From assembly GCF_001623525.1 (NCBI RefSeq), contig NZ_CP015225.1, positions 4,476,501 to 4,540,500 on the forward strand: 64,000 nucleotides of DNA, written 5' to 3'. A model generated the notes under the pieces. The model searched no databases. It had not been told where the DNA came from and saw only the letters and a list, made by a program, of their open reading frames with translations. Positions 16,424-24,429 of the stretch are shown here, piece by piece (positions within the stretch are counted from its first letter, which is position 1; each line of letters opens with the position of its first letter). The DNA comes from Pseudomonas fluorescens (lineage in GTDB: Bacteria; Pseudomonadota; Gammaproteobacteria; Pseudomonadales; Pseudomonadaceae). A program made the translations under genes and the position numbers.

Positions 16424-16451
16424 TTTACAGAACGCACCCAATCGCTATAAT
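16424..16451 (+). promoter_or_regulatory. sigma70 promoter of tRNA-Thr
   Basis: TTTACA (16424-16429) and TATAAT (16446-16451) are separated by 16 bases, and the tRNA begins 13 bases after the -10 box. Confidence 0.75.
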
Positions 16452-16463
16452 CGTCGCCCACAC

Positions 16464-16539
<76 letters not shown>

Positions 16540-16547
16540 TACAAAAC

Positions 16548-16580
16548 GAAGCCCTCGTAGAAATGCGGGGGCTTTGTTGT
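16548..16580 (+). terminator. intrinsic terminator of tRNA-Thr
   Basis: AAGCCCTCG pairs with CGGGGGCTT across a short loop (one G-T pair), followed by the T-rich TGTTGTTT. Confidence 0.75.
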
Positions 16581-16695
16581 TTCTGGAGGTTGAACCTTCC
16601 TAGGAGCTAGATAAGACCGATATCGCCTTAATCAGCATCCACAGACCAAACCTTTCCTGCGCTCCTACCCGTTACAATTTCACGTCAGGACAATG

Positions 16696-16723
16696 TTGAC
16701 GGTCTCTTACACCGACCTATAAT
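16696..16723 (+). promoter_or_regulatory. sigma70 promoter upstream of the Abi gene
   Basis: TTGACG (16696-16701) and a consensus TATAAT (16718-16723) are separated by 16 bases. Transcription would start near 16730, about 78 bases before the Abi start codon, directly at the 5' side of the structured segment described next. Confidence 0.7.
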
Positions 16724-16729
16724 ACGCCC

Positions 16730-16791
16730 CAACACACCCGCCAAGCCTAGGTTGACCCAGTCAGCAAGCTCAAATCGTGCGGGTTTTTTTT
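16730..16791 (+). ncRNA. putative small structured RNA upstream of Abi gene (AbiF-RNA-like)
   Basis: From the predicted start near 16730, ACCCGC (16736-16741) pairs with GCGGGT (16779-16784), directly followed by eight T residues (16784-16791), like an intrinsic terminator. Inside this stem a second hairpin forms: GTTGAC (16751-16756) with GTCAGC (16760-16765) around the loop CCA. The segment would be a self-contained RNA of about 60 nt ending just before the Abi ribosome-binding site (GGAGA at 16795). Conserved RNAs are known upstream of AbiF genes; identity with that class is inferred from position and shape, not from a covariance search. It could instead be only a leader attenuator. Confidence 0.55.
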
Positions 16792-16807
16792 GCCTGGAGA
16801 AAACTAC

Positions 16808-17797
16808 ATGAGGCCCTTCGACAAGCCGGCTCTCAGCGTAGAACAGCAATTGGAACTGCTAAAGCAACGAGGTTTGCACATCGCCAACGATGATCGAGCC
16901 ATGCGTTTTCTCGAAGTGGTCACGCTGTTTCGCCTGAGTCCCTACATGCGCCCCTTTCAGGAGCCAGACCCTGAACATCCCTTCAAGCCCGGCAGCACAC
17001 TGAAGGCAATCGTCGATATTTACCGCTTCGATGGTACGTTGCGGCGCATCACCATGGATGCCATCGAACGTGTCGAAGTCGCCATACGGGCGACTATCAG
17101 CAATCATATGTGCCCCAAGTACGGGCCTGACTGGATAGCTGACGCGTCCGTCTTCTCCTCGTCATACTCACACACCGATTTGTTGCGTCCATTGCGGGAG
17201 CAAATGAATAAGGAGCGCAGTAAACTCAAACGTGATATCGACCGCATCAGAAAGGGCCGACAAGCCGATGGGCTCCAGCAACAGCGGATCGAAAACCGCA
17301 TGCGTGACAATTATTTCCGATATTACGGTGCAACCTATGCCCACCCGGAGTTGCCGCCCGCTTGGGCGGTCCTGGAAGAACTCAGCCTTGGGACGGTATC
17401 TGCCCTCTTCAATGCCATAGGCAGAAGCGCCGACAAGAAAGCTATCGCCACCAGATTCAGCCTGCCCTTCGAAGTACTGGCCTCCTGGCTACACACGCTG
17501 ACCTTCATTCGCAACTGCTGTGCCCACCACTCACGGCTATGGAACCGAGAGCTCTCGATTCGACCATCCTTACCTAAAGAATGGGCCATTCCCACTGCCC
17601 CCGCCGACCAGCCTCAGCCCAAACAGCGTCTATACGTCGTATTGACGATGCTGGCCTACCTAACCGACCTGATCAGCCCTGACAGCCAGTGGAAGCTTCG
17701 CCTGGCCGAAATCATGGATCAGCAGGAACTGGATTATTTGAGGCTCATGGGATTTCCAAATGATTGGAAAGATCAACAGCAATGGCGCCTAGCGTAG
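16808..17797 (+). CDS. Abi family (AbiD/AbiF, HEPN) abortive infection protein
   Basis: This 329-residue Abi_2 family protein opens with the family start PFDKPALSVEQQLELLKQRGL. It has the central block YRFDGTLRRITMDAIERVEVAIRATISNH and the C-terminal HEPN ribonuclease-type motif RNCCAHHSRLWNRELSI, an exact R-x4-H. Family members act in abortive infection or toxin-antitoxin style phage defence, and the HEPN motif suggests RNA cleavage. A charged helix (about residues 118-160) is inserted before the HEPN half. I chose the ATG at 16808, preceded by GGAGA, over an earlier frame start. A dedicated promoter and a structured RNA lie directly upstream. No second protein partner is present. Confidence 0.87.
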   Translation: MRPFDKPALSVEQQLELLKQRGLHIANDDRAMRFLEVVTLFRLSPYMRPFQEPDPEHPFKPGSTLKAIVDIYRFDGTLRRITMDAIERVEVAIRATISNHMCPKYGPDWIADASVFSSSYSHTDLLRPLREQMNKERSKLKRDIDRIRKGRQADGLQQQRIENRMRDNYFRYYGATYAHPELPPAWAVLEELSLGTVSALFNAIGRSADKKAIATRFSLPFEVLASWLHTLTFIRNCCAHHSRLWNRELSIRPSLPKEWAIPTAPADQPQPKQRLYVVLTMLAYLTDLISPDSQWKLRLAEIMDQQELDYLRLMGFPNDWKDQQQWRLA

Positions 17798-17835
17798 AGA
17801 AACTCGAAACAGACTGCGGTTAATTCCCTGCTTCA

Positions 17836-18265
17836 TCATTCCAGCCAAAAATCGTGGTCTGTCCCCTCGAATCCAAAAGCCATGACGCCTGTGAATACAA
17901 ACATTCGGCCATCCCATAGCAAATCAGGGGCTGGTGAATTGAAGGGAAGGTCCGTTGGCGCAACGGCAAAAGCTCCGCCAACCTTTGATCTCTCAATGCC
18001 CAGGCCAGAAAAGCTACGCAGAATATTAAGCAGCTCAAGAGACTCGTCCGGGTCCAGAGCATCGTCCTGAAGCATGGACGCCAGACGCGAATACAACAGA
18101 TTGATCACCGGGTCATTTAGATGGGCGAGGTTGTTTTCCAACCATTGTTTTTTAAAAAAATCTCTTCGCTGGTCTTCACGACACCGTCCCGAGCACGAAC
18201 GACTAACCAACACCCGCATACCAAGCGCCACCGCAGGGCATCCGCCCTGATAGATGCGAGCCACT
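17836..18265 (-). pseudogene. truncated, frameshifted BRCT-domain protein gene
   Basis: The readable part (KKQWLENNLAHLNDPVINLL, then SLELLNILRSFSG, then PDLLWDGRMFVFTGVMAFG) fits Pseudomonas BRCT-domain proteins, whose BRCT begins with the FVFTG strand. The match stops abruptly after VMAFG and runs into the 17-bp repeat at 17850-17866, so most of the BRCT domain is missing. Upstream of the KKQWL region the likely continuation (DGVVKTSEEIFL) is in another frame, and the break falls at the homopolymer TTTTTTTAAAAAA near 18150-18163. It therefore looks broken at both ends. The family assignment is from memory of the conserved blocks and is moderately sure. Confidence 0.6.
17850..17866 (+). repeat. 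17-bp inverted repeat, left copy
   Basis: AATCGTGGTCTGTCCCC occurs here, and its exact reverse complement occurs at 19759-19775. The copy lies within the truncated end of the BRCT remnant. In other gammaproteobacteria this type of phrase flanks REP-associated transposase genes, but no transposase is present here. Confidence 0.75.
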
Positions 18266-18325
18266 AATTTGACAGCATGCAAACGAGCAGCTATAGATCA
18301 AAAGCCCGCTCAAAAAGGACTTGAT

Positions 18326-18676
18326 ATGCGCTTACTTCTCACTCTGTTGGGCTTGAGCTTGGGCTTATCTGGTTGTTCGTTTGTCTCGATCACTGGTGCC
18401 ACAACAACCGAACGCTTTATCAACGTCGGTCCCGTGTTACTCAAAACCGATCAGCCCGCACGCGCGATAGTCACTTCTACGCTCGGCGTGGGCGCAACAA
18501 ACTTTCAAGGCACCACCAACATCGGCTATGTCGACCAAGAAGTAGTTGTTATCCCCAATGCTGCCGGGTGTGAACTCATCCTCATAGTTAGAAATCACCA
18601 AGAGCTCGAACGAGCGAAACAGATCCTGGGGGATGCCCTCAAGCATGCCTGCACCAACGACAAGGAAGCACTATGA
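18326..18676 (+). CDS. small predicted lipoprotein
   Basis: This 116-residue protein starts MRLLLTLLGLSLGLSGCSF, a lipoprotein signal peptide with lipobox LSGC (Cys17). The mature domain is beta-rich then helical, and no family is recognised. AAGGA precedes the ATG at 18326. The stop overlaps the start of the next lipoprotein gene by four bases, so the two are translated as a pair. The GC content is lower than in core genes of the window, suggesting acquisition by transfer. Confidence 0.7.
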   Translation: MRLLLTLLGLSLGLSGCSFVSITGATTTERFINVGPVLLKTDQPARAIVTSTLGVGATNFQGTTNIGYVDQEVVVIPNAAGCELILIVRNHQELERAKQILGDALKHACTNDKEAL

Positions 18677-19731
18677 AGGCACTAAGGTTAACCTCACTGA
18701 TCGTATCGGCAGCGCTGGTGACAGCCTGCACAAACGAATCGCCCTTGCTTTTTGTCTCAAAATCCTCGGTGGGTCTTGATGTTTCAACACCCACTACGGG
18801 TAGTACCGAACTCAGCGTCAACTTTGGTTGGAAGTCCATCGACGCGGCGTACGTACCAGTTGTTGAGATCATTGATAAAGAAGGTAAGGTGCTGCATCAA
18901 ATATTATCAGGCGACTCCGAAACAGCCAGACAACAAATCCCAGCCCCCACCCCTCTTGCCGAAAATTTCAAAGAGGAAGTAGATTTACTTGTTGAAAAAT
19001 CCGAAACCCTCGCGAAGACCGGCAAAGCGAATGAGCCCGCAGCTGTTGCCGAACTAAAGCAACAGGGGAAAAAGGTTACTGATTTCTCCGAGCAATTTTT
19101 CAGTACAGAAAGCATTAAACCTGAACAACAATCTTCAGCGACACCAACCCTTTCCAGAGCATTCAAAGAACAAGTAAGCCTACTGGTAAACAATGCTACT
19201 AATTTCAACAACATAACAAACCAGGCAAAAGCTGCTGCTGATTTAGAAAAACAAAAAGAAATTGTTGCCGCCATGTCCGAAAAAATAGCCAGCACCGAGA
19301 ACACCACCATCGAGCAACAAACTCCAATTGCATCAACCCTTGCTACCCAGCTTGTCAAAGCATCAGAGACTCTTAATCAAACGACGGAGTTATACGAAAA
19401 GGCAACTGATGCAGACAAACCTCAGTTAAAGAAACAAATGCAGGCGCAGCAAGAAGTCATGGCAACAATTTCCGAAGCATTAATCAAATCCATTGACCGT
19501 AAAGACGCGCTATCCGTGTTCTCCGTAATCGATACGAAGTCAATATTTCGGGAGTCAATCGGCGTGGGCAAAGTCTTCGCCACGGGCATGGCGGCGCAGA
19601 ATGTGTCGCGTGACTTCAATGCCTCACGCGGCTGCGTCACCGCAATATCCAGCGCAGTAGCCAAGCTTGCAGCTTCCCCAGACGCCGCCGAGCAAGCAAA
19701 AGCCAAAGCACTCATCGAAGCTTGCAAGTAA
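18673..19731 (+). CDS. predicted lipoprotein with long helical, coiled-coil-like body
   Basis: This 352-residue protein has a lipoprotein signal (LIVSAALVTAC, Cys19). A short beta region follows (LSVNFGWKSIDAAYVPVVEI), then about 200 residues rich in E, K, Q, A and T with three imperfect repeats of the form EQQS/TP..ATxLxxAFKEQVxLLV, probably coiled coil. The C-terminal 70 residues include the cysteine-containing ASRGCVTAISSAVAKLA. I recognise no family. The gene is AT-richer than its surroundings and coupled to the small lipoprotein gene before it. A periplasmic or surface structural role is only a guess. Confidence 0.7.
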   Translation: MKALRLTSLIVSAALVTACTNESPLLFVSKSSVGLDVSTPTTGSTELSVNFGWKSIDAAYVPVVEIIDKEGKVLHQILSGDSETARQQIPAPTPLAENFKEEVDLLVEKSETLAKTGKANEPAAVAELKQQGKKVTDFSEQFFSTESIKPEQQSSATPTLSRAFKEQVSLLVNNATNFNNITNQAKAAADLEKQKEIVAAMSEKIASTENTTIEQQTPIASTLATQLVKASETLNQTTELYEKATDADKPQLKKQMQAQQEVMATISEALIKSIDRKDALSVFSVIDTKSIFRESIGVGKVFATGMAAQNVSRDFNASRGCVTAISSAVAKLAASPDAAEQAKAKALIEACK

Positions 19732-19758
19732 CTCCCCCTACGAATACCAAGGGAATTC

Positions 19759-19775
19759 GGGGACAGACCACGATT
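19759..19775 (-). repeat. 17-bp inverted repeat, right copy
   Basis: GGGGACAGACCACGATT is the exact reverse complement of the copy at 17850-17866. The two copies enclose about 1.9 kb that holds the end of the BRCT remnant and both lipoprotein genes. Confidence 0.75.
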
Positions 19776-19843
19776 ACTGGAGGATGGACTGGACTGTCCC
19801 TACGTTGGCTTCTTCAGAGGAGTTTTTGAGGGCTCTTAACTGT

Positions 19844-20158
19844 TTAGCCCGCGTCCCTGCTCCAGCGCCGGGCACGCATCGCTGCCACCTGATCATTGGA
19901 GGCGAACTTACCTTGATCGGCGACATCTACAGCCCGTTCGATCTGTGTGTTCAAGACCTTCTCGTACTCGACGTAGCCGCGCAGAGCGCCCATCACAAAG
20001 CCAAGGTCCTGGCCGAGGACGCGGCGATGATCCGCGGTACGGATCGGTATGCCTGGTCTTCGTGTTATTTGCAGGATATGAGCAAGGCCGTCATCGATGA
20101 CGTGGTGAAGGTGCTGGAGGCGCCGGGGAGTAATCCGGCTTAAGAGCTGCAAACCCAA
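19844..20158 (-). pseudogene. possible degenerate ribbon-helix-helix antitoxin gene
   Basis: On the minus strand the last 50 residues read YVEYEKVLNTQIERAVDVAD followed by QGKFASNDQVAAMRARRW. This resembles the C-terminal tail of CopG-type antitoxins (helix, then an acidic turn, then a basic end). The N-terminal half of the frame does not look like an intact DNA-binding arm, and no toxin gene adjoins it. A plus-strand frame over the same bases gives no recognisable protein. I treat it as a decayed remnant with low confidence. Confidence 0.3.
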
Positions 20159-20231
20159 TGCTGCTCACGAGCGGGGCAGCCTTGGATTTTATCTGCCGGA
20201 GCAGATTAAAGAAGGGCTGCTTCACGCCCAT

Positions 20232-20256
20232 CGGGGATAAATCCCCTCGCCACAGG
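20232..20256. repeat. single partial REP copy
   Basis: GGGATAAATCCCCTCGCCACAGG is a variant REP with a GGGATAAATCCC palindromic core, alone in the 250-base gap before the chemoreceptor gene. Confidence 0.6.
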
Positions 20257-20407
20257 TTCACTCTGTCCCAGGCCCAAACAGTTGGCGCTGTATTCATCTA
20301 ATCATTTCCCCCGCCGATAGCCTCAGATAAGAGCCTGGGCTCCCCCAAGGCTCTGCTGGCGCTCGACTACACTTCCCAGAATTCCCCCGCTCCAGGAGCA
20401 GTAAGCG

Positions 20408-22015
20408 ATGAAGATCCGCACCAAAGTCATAGGCTCGGGGTTGGTCAGTCTTTCTTTTGCGCTATTGCTCGGCGGTATCGGGCTGTGGGGTTATCACTCC
20501 ATGACCGAGGCCCTGGTGCAGAACGAGACCAGTATTTCGGCCATGCGCAAGCACATGGAGGCGGACATGATGCACGACGCCATTCGTGCCGATGTGTTGG
20601 CCGCATTGCTGGTGGCACCGGGGGACACTCAGGCGGCCAAGGAGGTGACGGAGGCATTCGATGAGCATACGCAGCGGATGCGCAAGGTTATCGCCGAAAA
20701 CGCCGAGGCCAAGTTACCGGGGGATGTCGCCAAGGCAATTGGCGAGCTTAAACCACAGGTCGAAACCTATATCGACAAAGCCAAGCAAATAATCGGCAAG
20801 GCACTGAACGGTGCCCAGGATGGCCAGGCGTTGCGGGCGGAGTTCGACGGGGCGTTTTCGGCGTTGGAGGAGCGCAACGAGGCAGTGAGTGAGCTGATCG
20901 AGAACCAGGCGCAATCCTCGCGTGAGCATCAGGACCACAGCATTCACACCTCGGAGCGCTGGCTGATCGCGACACTACTGGCCACTTGCGTGGCGCTGGC
21001 GCTGTTGTCGTGGAGCCTGCTCAAGGCTGTGCTGACGCCACTGAACAAGATCATCCTCAATGCCCAGGCGATGTCCCAAGGGGATTTGCAGCGCTCGATG
21101 GGGGCTCAGAGCAAGGATGAGTTGGGTCAGTTGCAAGGTGTGATCGAGCAGATGCAGACCAATCTGCGACAGATGATCGCCACGATCCGCGGCCAGAGCG
21201 ATGAGTTGCACGGCACGTCCCGGCATCTGGGCGATACGGCGCGACAGATTGTGTCCAGCGCCGATCAGCAGGCCCAGAGCGCAACCAGCATGGCGGCGAG
21301 CATGGAGCAGATGATGGCGAATATCAGCCAGATCCATCAGCACGCCGACAGCGCCCGAACGATTTCCGCGCAGTCCGAGCATTTGGCGAGCAGCGGTGGC
21401 CAGGTGATTCTCGGGGTGGTGGAAGGCATGAACCGGATCGCCGAGGTGGTCAACCAGTCCTCCAGCAAGATCACGGCGCTGGACGCATCGTCCGAGGACA
21501 TTCATTCCATCATCCAAGTGATCAAGAGCATCGCCGAACAGACCAACTTGCTGGCGCTCAACGCCGCCATCGAAGCCGCCCGCGCCGGTGAGGCGGGGCG
21601 TGGTTTTGCGGTGGTGGCCGATGAGGTGCGCAACCTGGCGGCGCGCACCACCCAGTCCACCCAGGAAATCACCGCGATGATCGAGCGCATCCAGTCCAGC
21701 GCCCGGGACGCGGTGGCGAACATGCAGGCGTGTGTCAGCCGTGTGGACGAAGGCGTCAACCTGGCCCAGCAGGCCGGGGTGTCCATCAGCGAAATCCGCA
21801 CCGGTGCCCGGCATGCGGCCGAAGTGGTGGAGGAAATTTCCCAGACCATTGCCGAGCAATCCAAGGCCAGTGATGAGATGGCACAGCGGGTGGAGTCGAT
21901 TGCCGAGCAGTCCCGTGAGAACACACGCTCGATTCACAACCTGACGCAAACGGCGGATCAATTGAACAATGCGGCGGGGTCGATGCAGGCTTCGGTGCAG
22001 CAGTTCAAGGTTTGA
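20408..22015 (+). CDS. methyl-accepting chemotaxis protein
   Basis: This 535-residue transmembrane chemoreceptor has TM1 at about residues 10-30, a helical periplasmic sensor of about 155 residues, TM2 at about 188-210 ([20 protein letters not shown]), a HAMP domain (about 211-265) and a cytoplasmic signalling domain with the highly conserved hairpin [20 protein letters not shown] followed by [17 protein letters not shown]. The sensor is a four-helix type with high Lys and Glu content, so the ligand is not predictable. No CheW- or CheR-binding pentapeptide is visible at the C-terminus. It stands alone, preceded by an AGGAG site. Confidence 0.95.
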   Translation: MKIRTKVIGSGLVSLSFALLLGGIGLWGYHSMTEALVQNETSISAMRKHMEADMMHDAIRADVLAALLVAPGDTQAAKEVTEAFDEHTQRMRKVIAENAEAKLPGDVAKAIGELKPQVETYIDKAKQIIGKALNGAQDGQALRAEFDGAFSALEERNEAVSELIENQAQSSREHQDHSIHTSERWLIATLLATCVALALLSWSLLKAVLTPLNKIILNAQAMSQGDLQRSMGAQSKDELGQLQGVIEQMQTNLRQMIATIRGQSDELHGTSRHLGDTARQIVSSADQQAQSATSMAASMEQMMANISQIHQHADSARTISAQSEHLASSGGQVILGVVEGMNRIAEVVNQSSSKITALDASSEDIHSIIQVIKSIAEQTNLLALNAAIEAARAGEAGRGFAVVADEVRNLAARTTQSTQEITAMIERIQSSARDAVANMQACVSRVDEGVNLAQQAGVSISEIRTGARHAAEVVEEISQTIAEQSKASDEMAQRVESIAEQSRENTRSIHNLTQTADQLNNAAGSMQASVQQFKV

Positions 22016-22023
22016 TCGGATAC

Positions 22024-22066
22024 CCGTGGCGAGGGAGCTTGCTCCCGCTGGGCTGCCTAGCAGCCC
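22024..22066. repeat. single REP copy
   Basis: One copy of GTGGCGAGGGAGCTTGCTCC with the GGGCTGCCTAGCAGCCC side hairpin fills the gap between the chemoreceptor stop and the convergent RES gene stop. Confidence 0.9.
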
Positions 22067-22069
22067 TTT

Positions 22070-22747
22070 TCAAACCTCGCTCACCTCGAACACAAACGAA
22101 ATCTCCCGCTTCTGGGCGCTCCAGACGTACCGAATATGCTTGCCCTGCACCGGAATCGAAACTGCCGGAGGGCGAAACGCGGCCACGCATTCGTGGCCGG
22201 GCAGCCGGACGCTGTTGTACAGCAGCCCCCACGACAAGGTTTCACGCAGTTGTCGGGCGAACACTTGGGACGGACCATAGGCTGTAGGGTCGGGGTTGTG
22301 GAGGTGGGGGTAGTCGTGGCGGATATCGTGCAGAGGTTTGACCACCTTGTTGATGTAGGTGCGCATGGTCAGCTCCAGGTCTGGCTCGTTGGTCGCGCCA
22401 AGGAATCGCGCCTGGTGGTAGCAGGTCTCGGCAATGGCCGCTTCCTGGCTGCTGGCGGCGTAGTAGACGCCGAAGGTGCCGTCGCTGAAGCGGCTGCTTT
22501 TGCCGATGTGGGTAAACGCCGCCATCACCGGCGAGGAGCCGGGCCCGGAAATGCGGTCCTCTGGGCGGACCCGGGACAGCACGCCGGCTTGCTCCATCAG
22601 CCGATCGTTGGTCAACGCTTCCAGGGCGTAGGCCGTGGGCAGGTCTTCAGGGTCGAGTACGTCTTCAAACAGCGAAATCGGCGGGAAGCTGCTGTTGACG
22701 ATCCGATAGGCCCGATTCCATTGCGGGTCCGCCAGTGGTGGCATCAT
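22070..22747 (-). CDS. RES-domain toxin (NAD+ phosphorylase type)
   Basis: This protein of about 225 residues has the RES family layout: RAYRIVNSSFPPISLFEDV with the first conserved Arg, then the R-F-S-DGTFGVYYAAS block, then the conserved glutamate in AAIAETCYHQ, and the late serine region GPSQVFARQLRE. RES toxins are ADP-ribosyltransferase-fold enzymes that degrade NAD+, as in MbcT, and arrest growth. Two adjacent ATG codons (22747 and 22744) are possible starts. The first overlaps the antitoxin stop (TGATG), so the toxin follows its antitoxin in one operon. Confidence 0.88.
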   Translation of the reverse strand: MMPPLADPQWNRAYRIVNSSFPPISLFEDVLDPEDLPTAYALEALTNDRLMEQAGVLSRVRPEDRISGPGSSPVMAAFTHIGKSSRFSDGTFGVYYAASSQEAAIAETCYHQARFLGATNEPDLELTMRTYINKVVKPLHDIRHDYPHLHNPDPTAYGPSQVFARQLRETLSWGLLYNSVRLPGHECVAAFRPPAVSIPVQGKHIRYVWSAQKREISFVFEVSEV

Positions 22748-23157
22748 CAACCGCGTACTCCGTCGAGGTATCGCCGCACATCGGCGATGTCTACCACGCG
22801 GCCGGTCAGCATGTAGGACAGTGCCGACTGGCCGTTGAACGGTGCCGCGGTGTTCGGGCTGCTGACCCATTGATAAGCACGGTCCCGGCTGTTGCTGAAG
22901 ATAATGCTCAGTGCCTTGTGGATACCCATGAGGTAGGAAATGCGCTCGAGCGTATCGCGAGGCAGCTTCACGTTTTCCGGCAATTGTTTGTATTTGTAGA
23001 AGGTCGTGTTTCCCACCTTGCCCAGCAATGTGCGCTGCTGCTCGACGCTGCAGCCCCAGAGCGCCATGAGGTTGAAGAAAAACTTCAACGCGACTCGACC
23101 CGCATCCGGGGAATCCAATTGTTGCTGCGCATTGAGAGTGATGGAGGAAGTCGCCAT
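22747..23157 (-). CDS. Xre/MbcA/ParS-type antitoxin paired with RES toxin
   Basis: This 136-residue protein has an N-terminal Xre-like helical domain (ALKFFFNLMALWGCSVEQQRTLLG) and the C-terminal toxin-binding domain seen in MbcA/Xre antitoxins (RISYLMGIHKALSIIFSNSR, then WVSSPNTAAPFNGQSALSYM). It should bind and neutralise the RES protein encoded next and repress the shared promoter. AAGGAG lies before the ATG at 23157. Confidence 0.88.
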   Translation of the reverse strand: MATSSITLNAQQQLDSPDAGRVALKFFFNLMALWGCSVEQQRTLLGKVGNTTFYKYKQLPENVKLPRDTLERISYLMGIHKALSIIFSNSRDRAYQWVSSPNTAAPFNGQSALSYMLTGRVVDIADVRRYLDGVRG

Positions 23158-23502
23158 GGTTTGGGCTCCTTTATCGCGGGGTGGTGCTTAGAGGATAGTA
23201 CAGATGTGGATTATTTTTAAGTTTTTATTCGCAAACGGATTCCATCGATGTTCTATTCGAACAATTCGGCATGGCTTTGCAGGTCAACAAACGTAACCAG
23301 CTTCCCACTAACAGGTCTTGGCCAGCATCTGTTAGGCAAAATCCCCAAATTCCGCATAAGCTCCAACCATCGCCTGCCGGCGCTTTTCGGCCCAAAATCG
23401 CGACAACCGTGGCAAGGTGCATGATGATAGCCGGCATGCACTGCCTGGCCCGGACCAGGTGCACAACAATAGCGAGCCCACTTAAGCAGAGGGCATTACC
23501 TC
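23158..23502. other. intergenic region between antitoxin and LysR genes
   Basis: This stretch of about 345 bases lies between divergent genes. The antitoxin promoter should lie in the AT-rich part (23190-23230, ATGTGGATTATTTTTAAG). I see no RNA gene, REP copy or coding frame. Confidence 0.4.
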
Positions 23503-24429
23503 ATGGATAGCAGAACCCTACGCAACCTCATGCGTATCGTGCAGACCGGCTCGTTGTCGGCAGCGGCCGAGCATTCGTGCCTCACGGTGCAGGCGTTGGC
23601 GGCGCAGTTGAACAAGGTCGAGGAACAGTTCGGTTTCCGGTTGTTCCGGCGCTCGAACAAGGGCCTGACGTTGACGAGCCAAGGCTCGGAACTGACCCCC
23701 TTCATGGATCAGGTGCTGATTGCCACCCGGCAGTTGGAGGAGAAAGTCGCGGCGCTCAAGAGCCCGCGACAGCGCATCCTCAGAATGGCGCTCAATACCA
23801 CCCTGCCGGCGGAGTTCAACCGGCGAATGATCGATCGGTTGATCGCTGTGTTCCCCCAGTATCAGCTGGAATTCAGCTACGCCGAGTCGATGGAGAACCT
23901 GAGCAAACTCAGGAATGAAGATTTTGACCTGGCGGTCCTGATCGGCCAGCAACAGGGCGGTTTTACCAGCATCACCATGCCGGATGTGCAGGTGCGGGTG
24001 GTCGGCGCCCATTGTGGCGATGCAGACGATTCCCTTGGCCTGCTCGGTGACAAGTTTCAGGTGCGTCCGGCAGAAGAATGCCCGTACTCCCGCAGCTTCC
24101 TGCGCTTTCTCGACGCCGGCCTGGGTGAATACGGGTCGAGCCAGCGCATGGTGTATTCCTGCAGTGAAACGCTGACGCTGTCATTGATCACTCAGCTCGA
24201 TGGCTTGGGGCTGGTGTCCCGGGAAGCCGCGCTGCGCAACGGCCTGGCGATTTTCCCGGATTTCGAGGATTTCCTTGAAGTCCGCCTGGCGGTGAACAAT
24301 CCGGAGTTGTCCGGCCAGGCACTGCACGATGTGGTGGACCTGACGCTACAGGAACGAACCGAGCGCGATGTACGCCGCCGTGCCCACCGCCACACTGAGA
24401 AACAGGTTGCGGCTGAAATACGCACATAA
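23503..24429 (+). CDS. LysR family transcriptional regulator
   Basis: This 308-residue protein has an N-terminal winged helix (DSRTLRNLMRIVQTGSLSAA, then LNKVEEQFGFRLFRRSNKGLTLTSQG). An effector domain of two Rossmann-like halves follows. It is transcribed toward the dioxygenase-AzlCD operon and overlaps the end of azlD by 84 bases on the opposite strand, which is unusually long. The last 25 residues (LQERTERDVRRRAHRHTEKQ) look unlike a normal LysR C-terminus and lie within that overlap. Regulation of the neighbouring operon is plausible from position only. Confidence 0.85.
   Translation: MDSRTLRNLMRIVQTGSLSAAAEHSCLTVQALAAQLNKVEEQFGFRLFRRSNKGLTLTSQGSELTPFMDQVLIATRQLEEKVAALKSPRQRILRMALNTTLPAEFNRRMIDRLIAVFPQYQLEFSYAESMENLSKLRNEDFDLAVLIGQQQGGFTSITMPDVQVRVVGAHCGDADDSLGLLGDKFQVRPAEECPYSRSFLRFLDAGLGEYGSSQRMVYSCSETLTLSLITQLDGLGLVSREAALRNGLAIFPDFEDFLEVRLAVNNPELSGQALHDVVDLTLQERTERDVRRRAHRHTEKQVAAEIRT

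Noticed and set aside
19667..20143. Plus-strand 158-codon frame at the end of the accessory patch
   Set aside because: It begins inside the lipoprotein gene, has no good start site or recognisable fold, and the minus-strand reading looks more protein-like.
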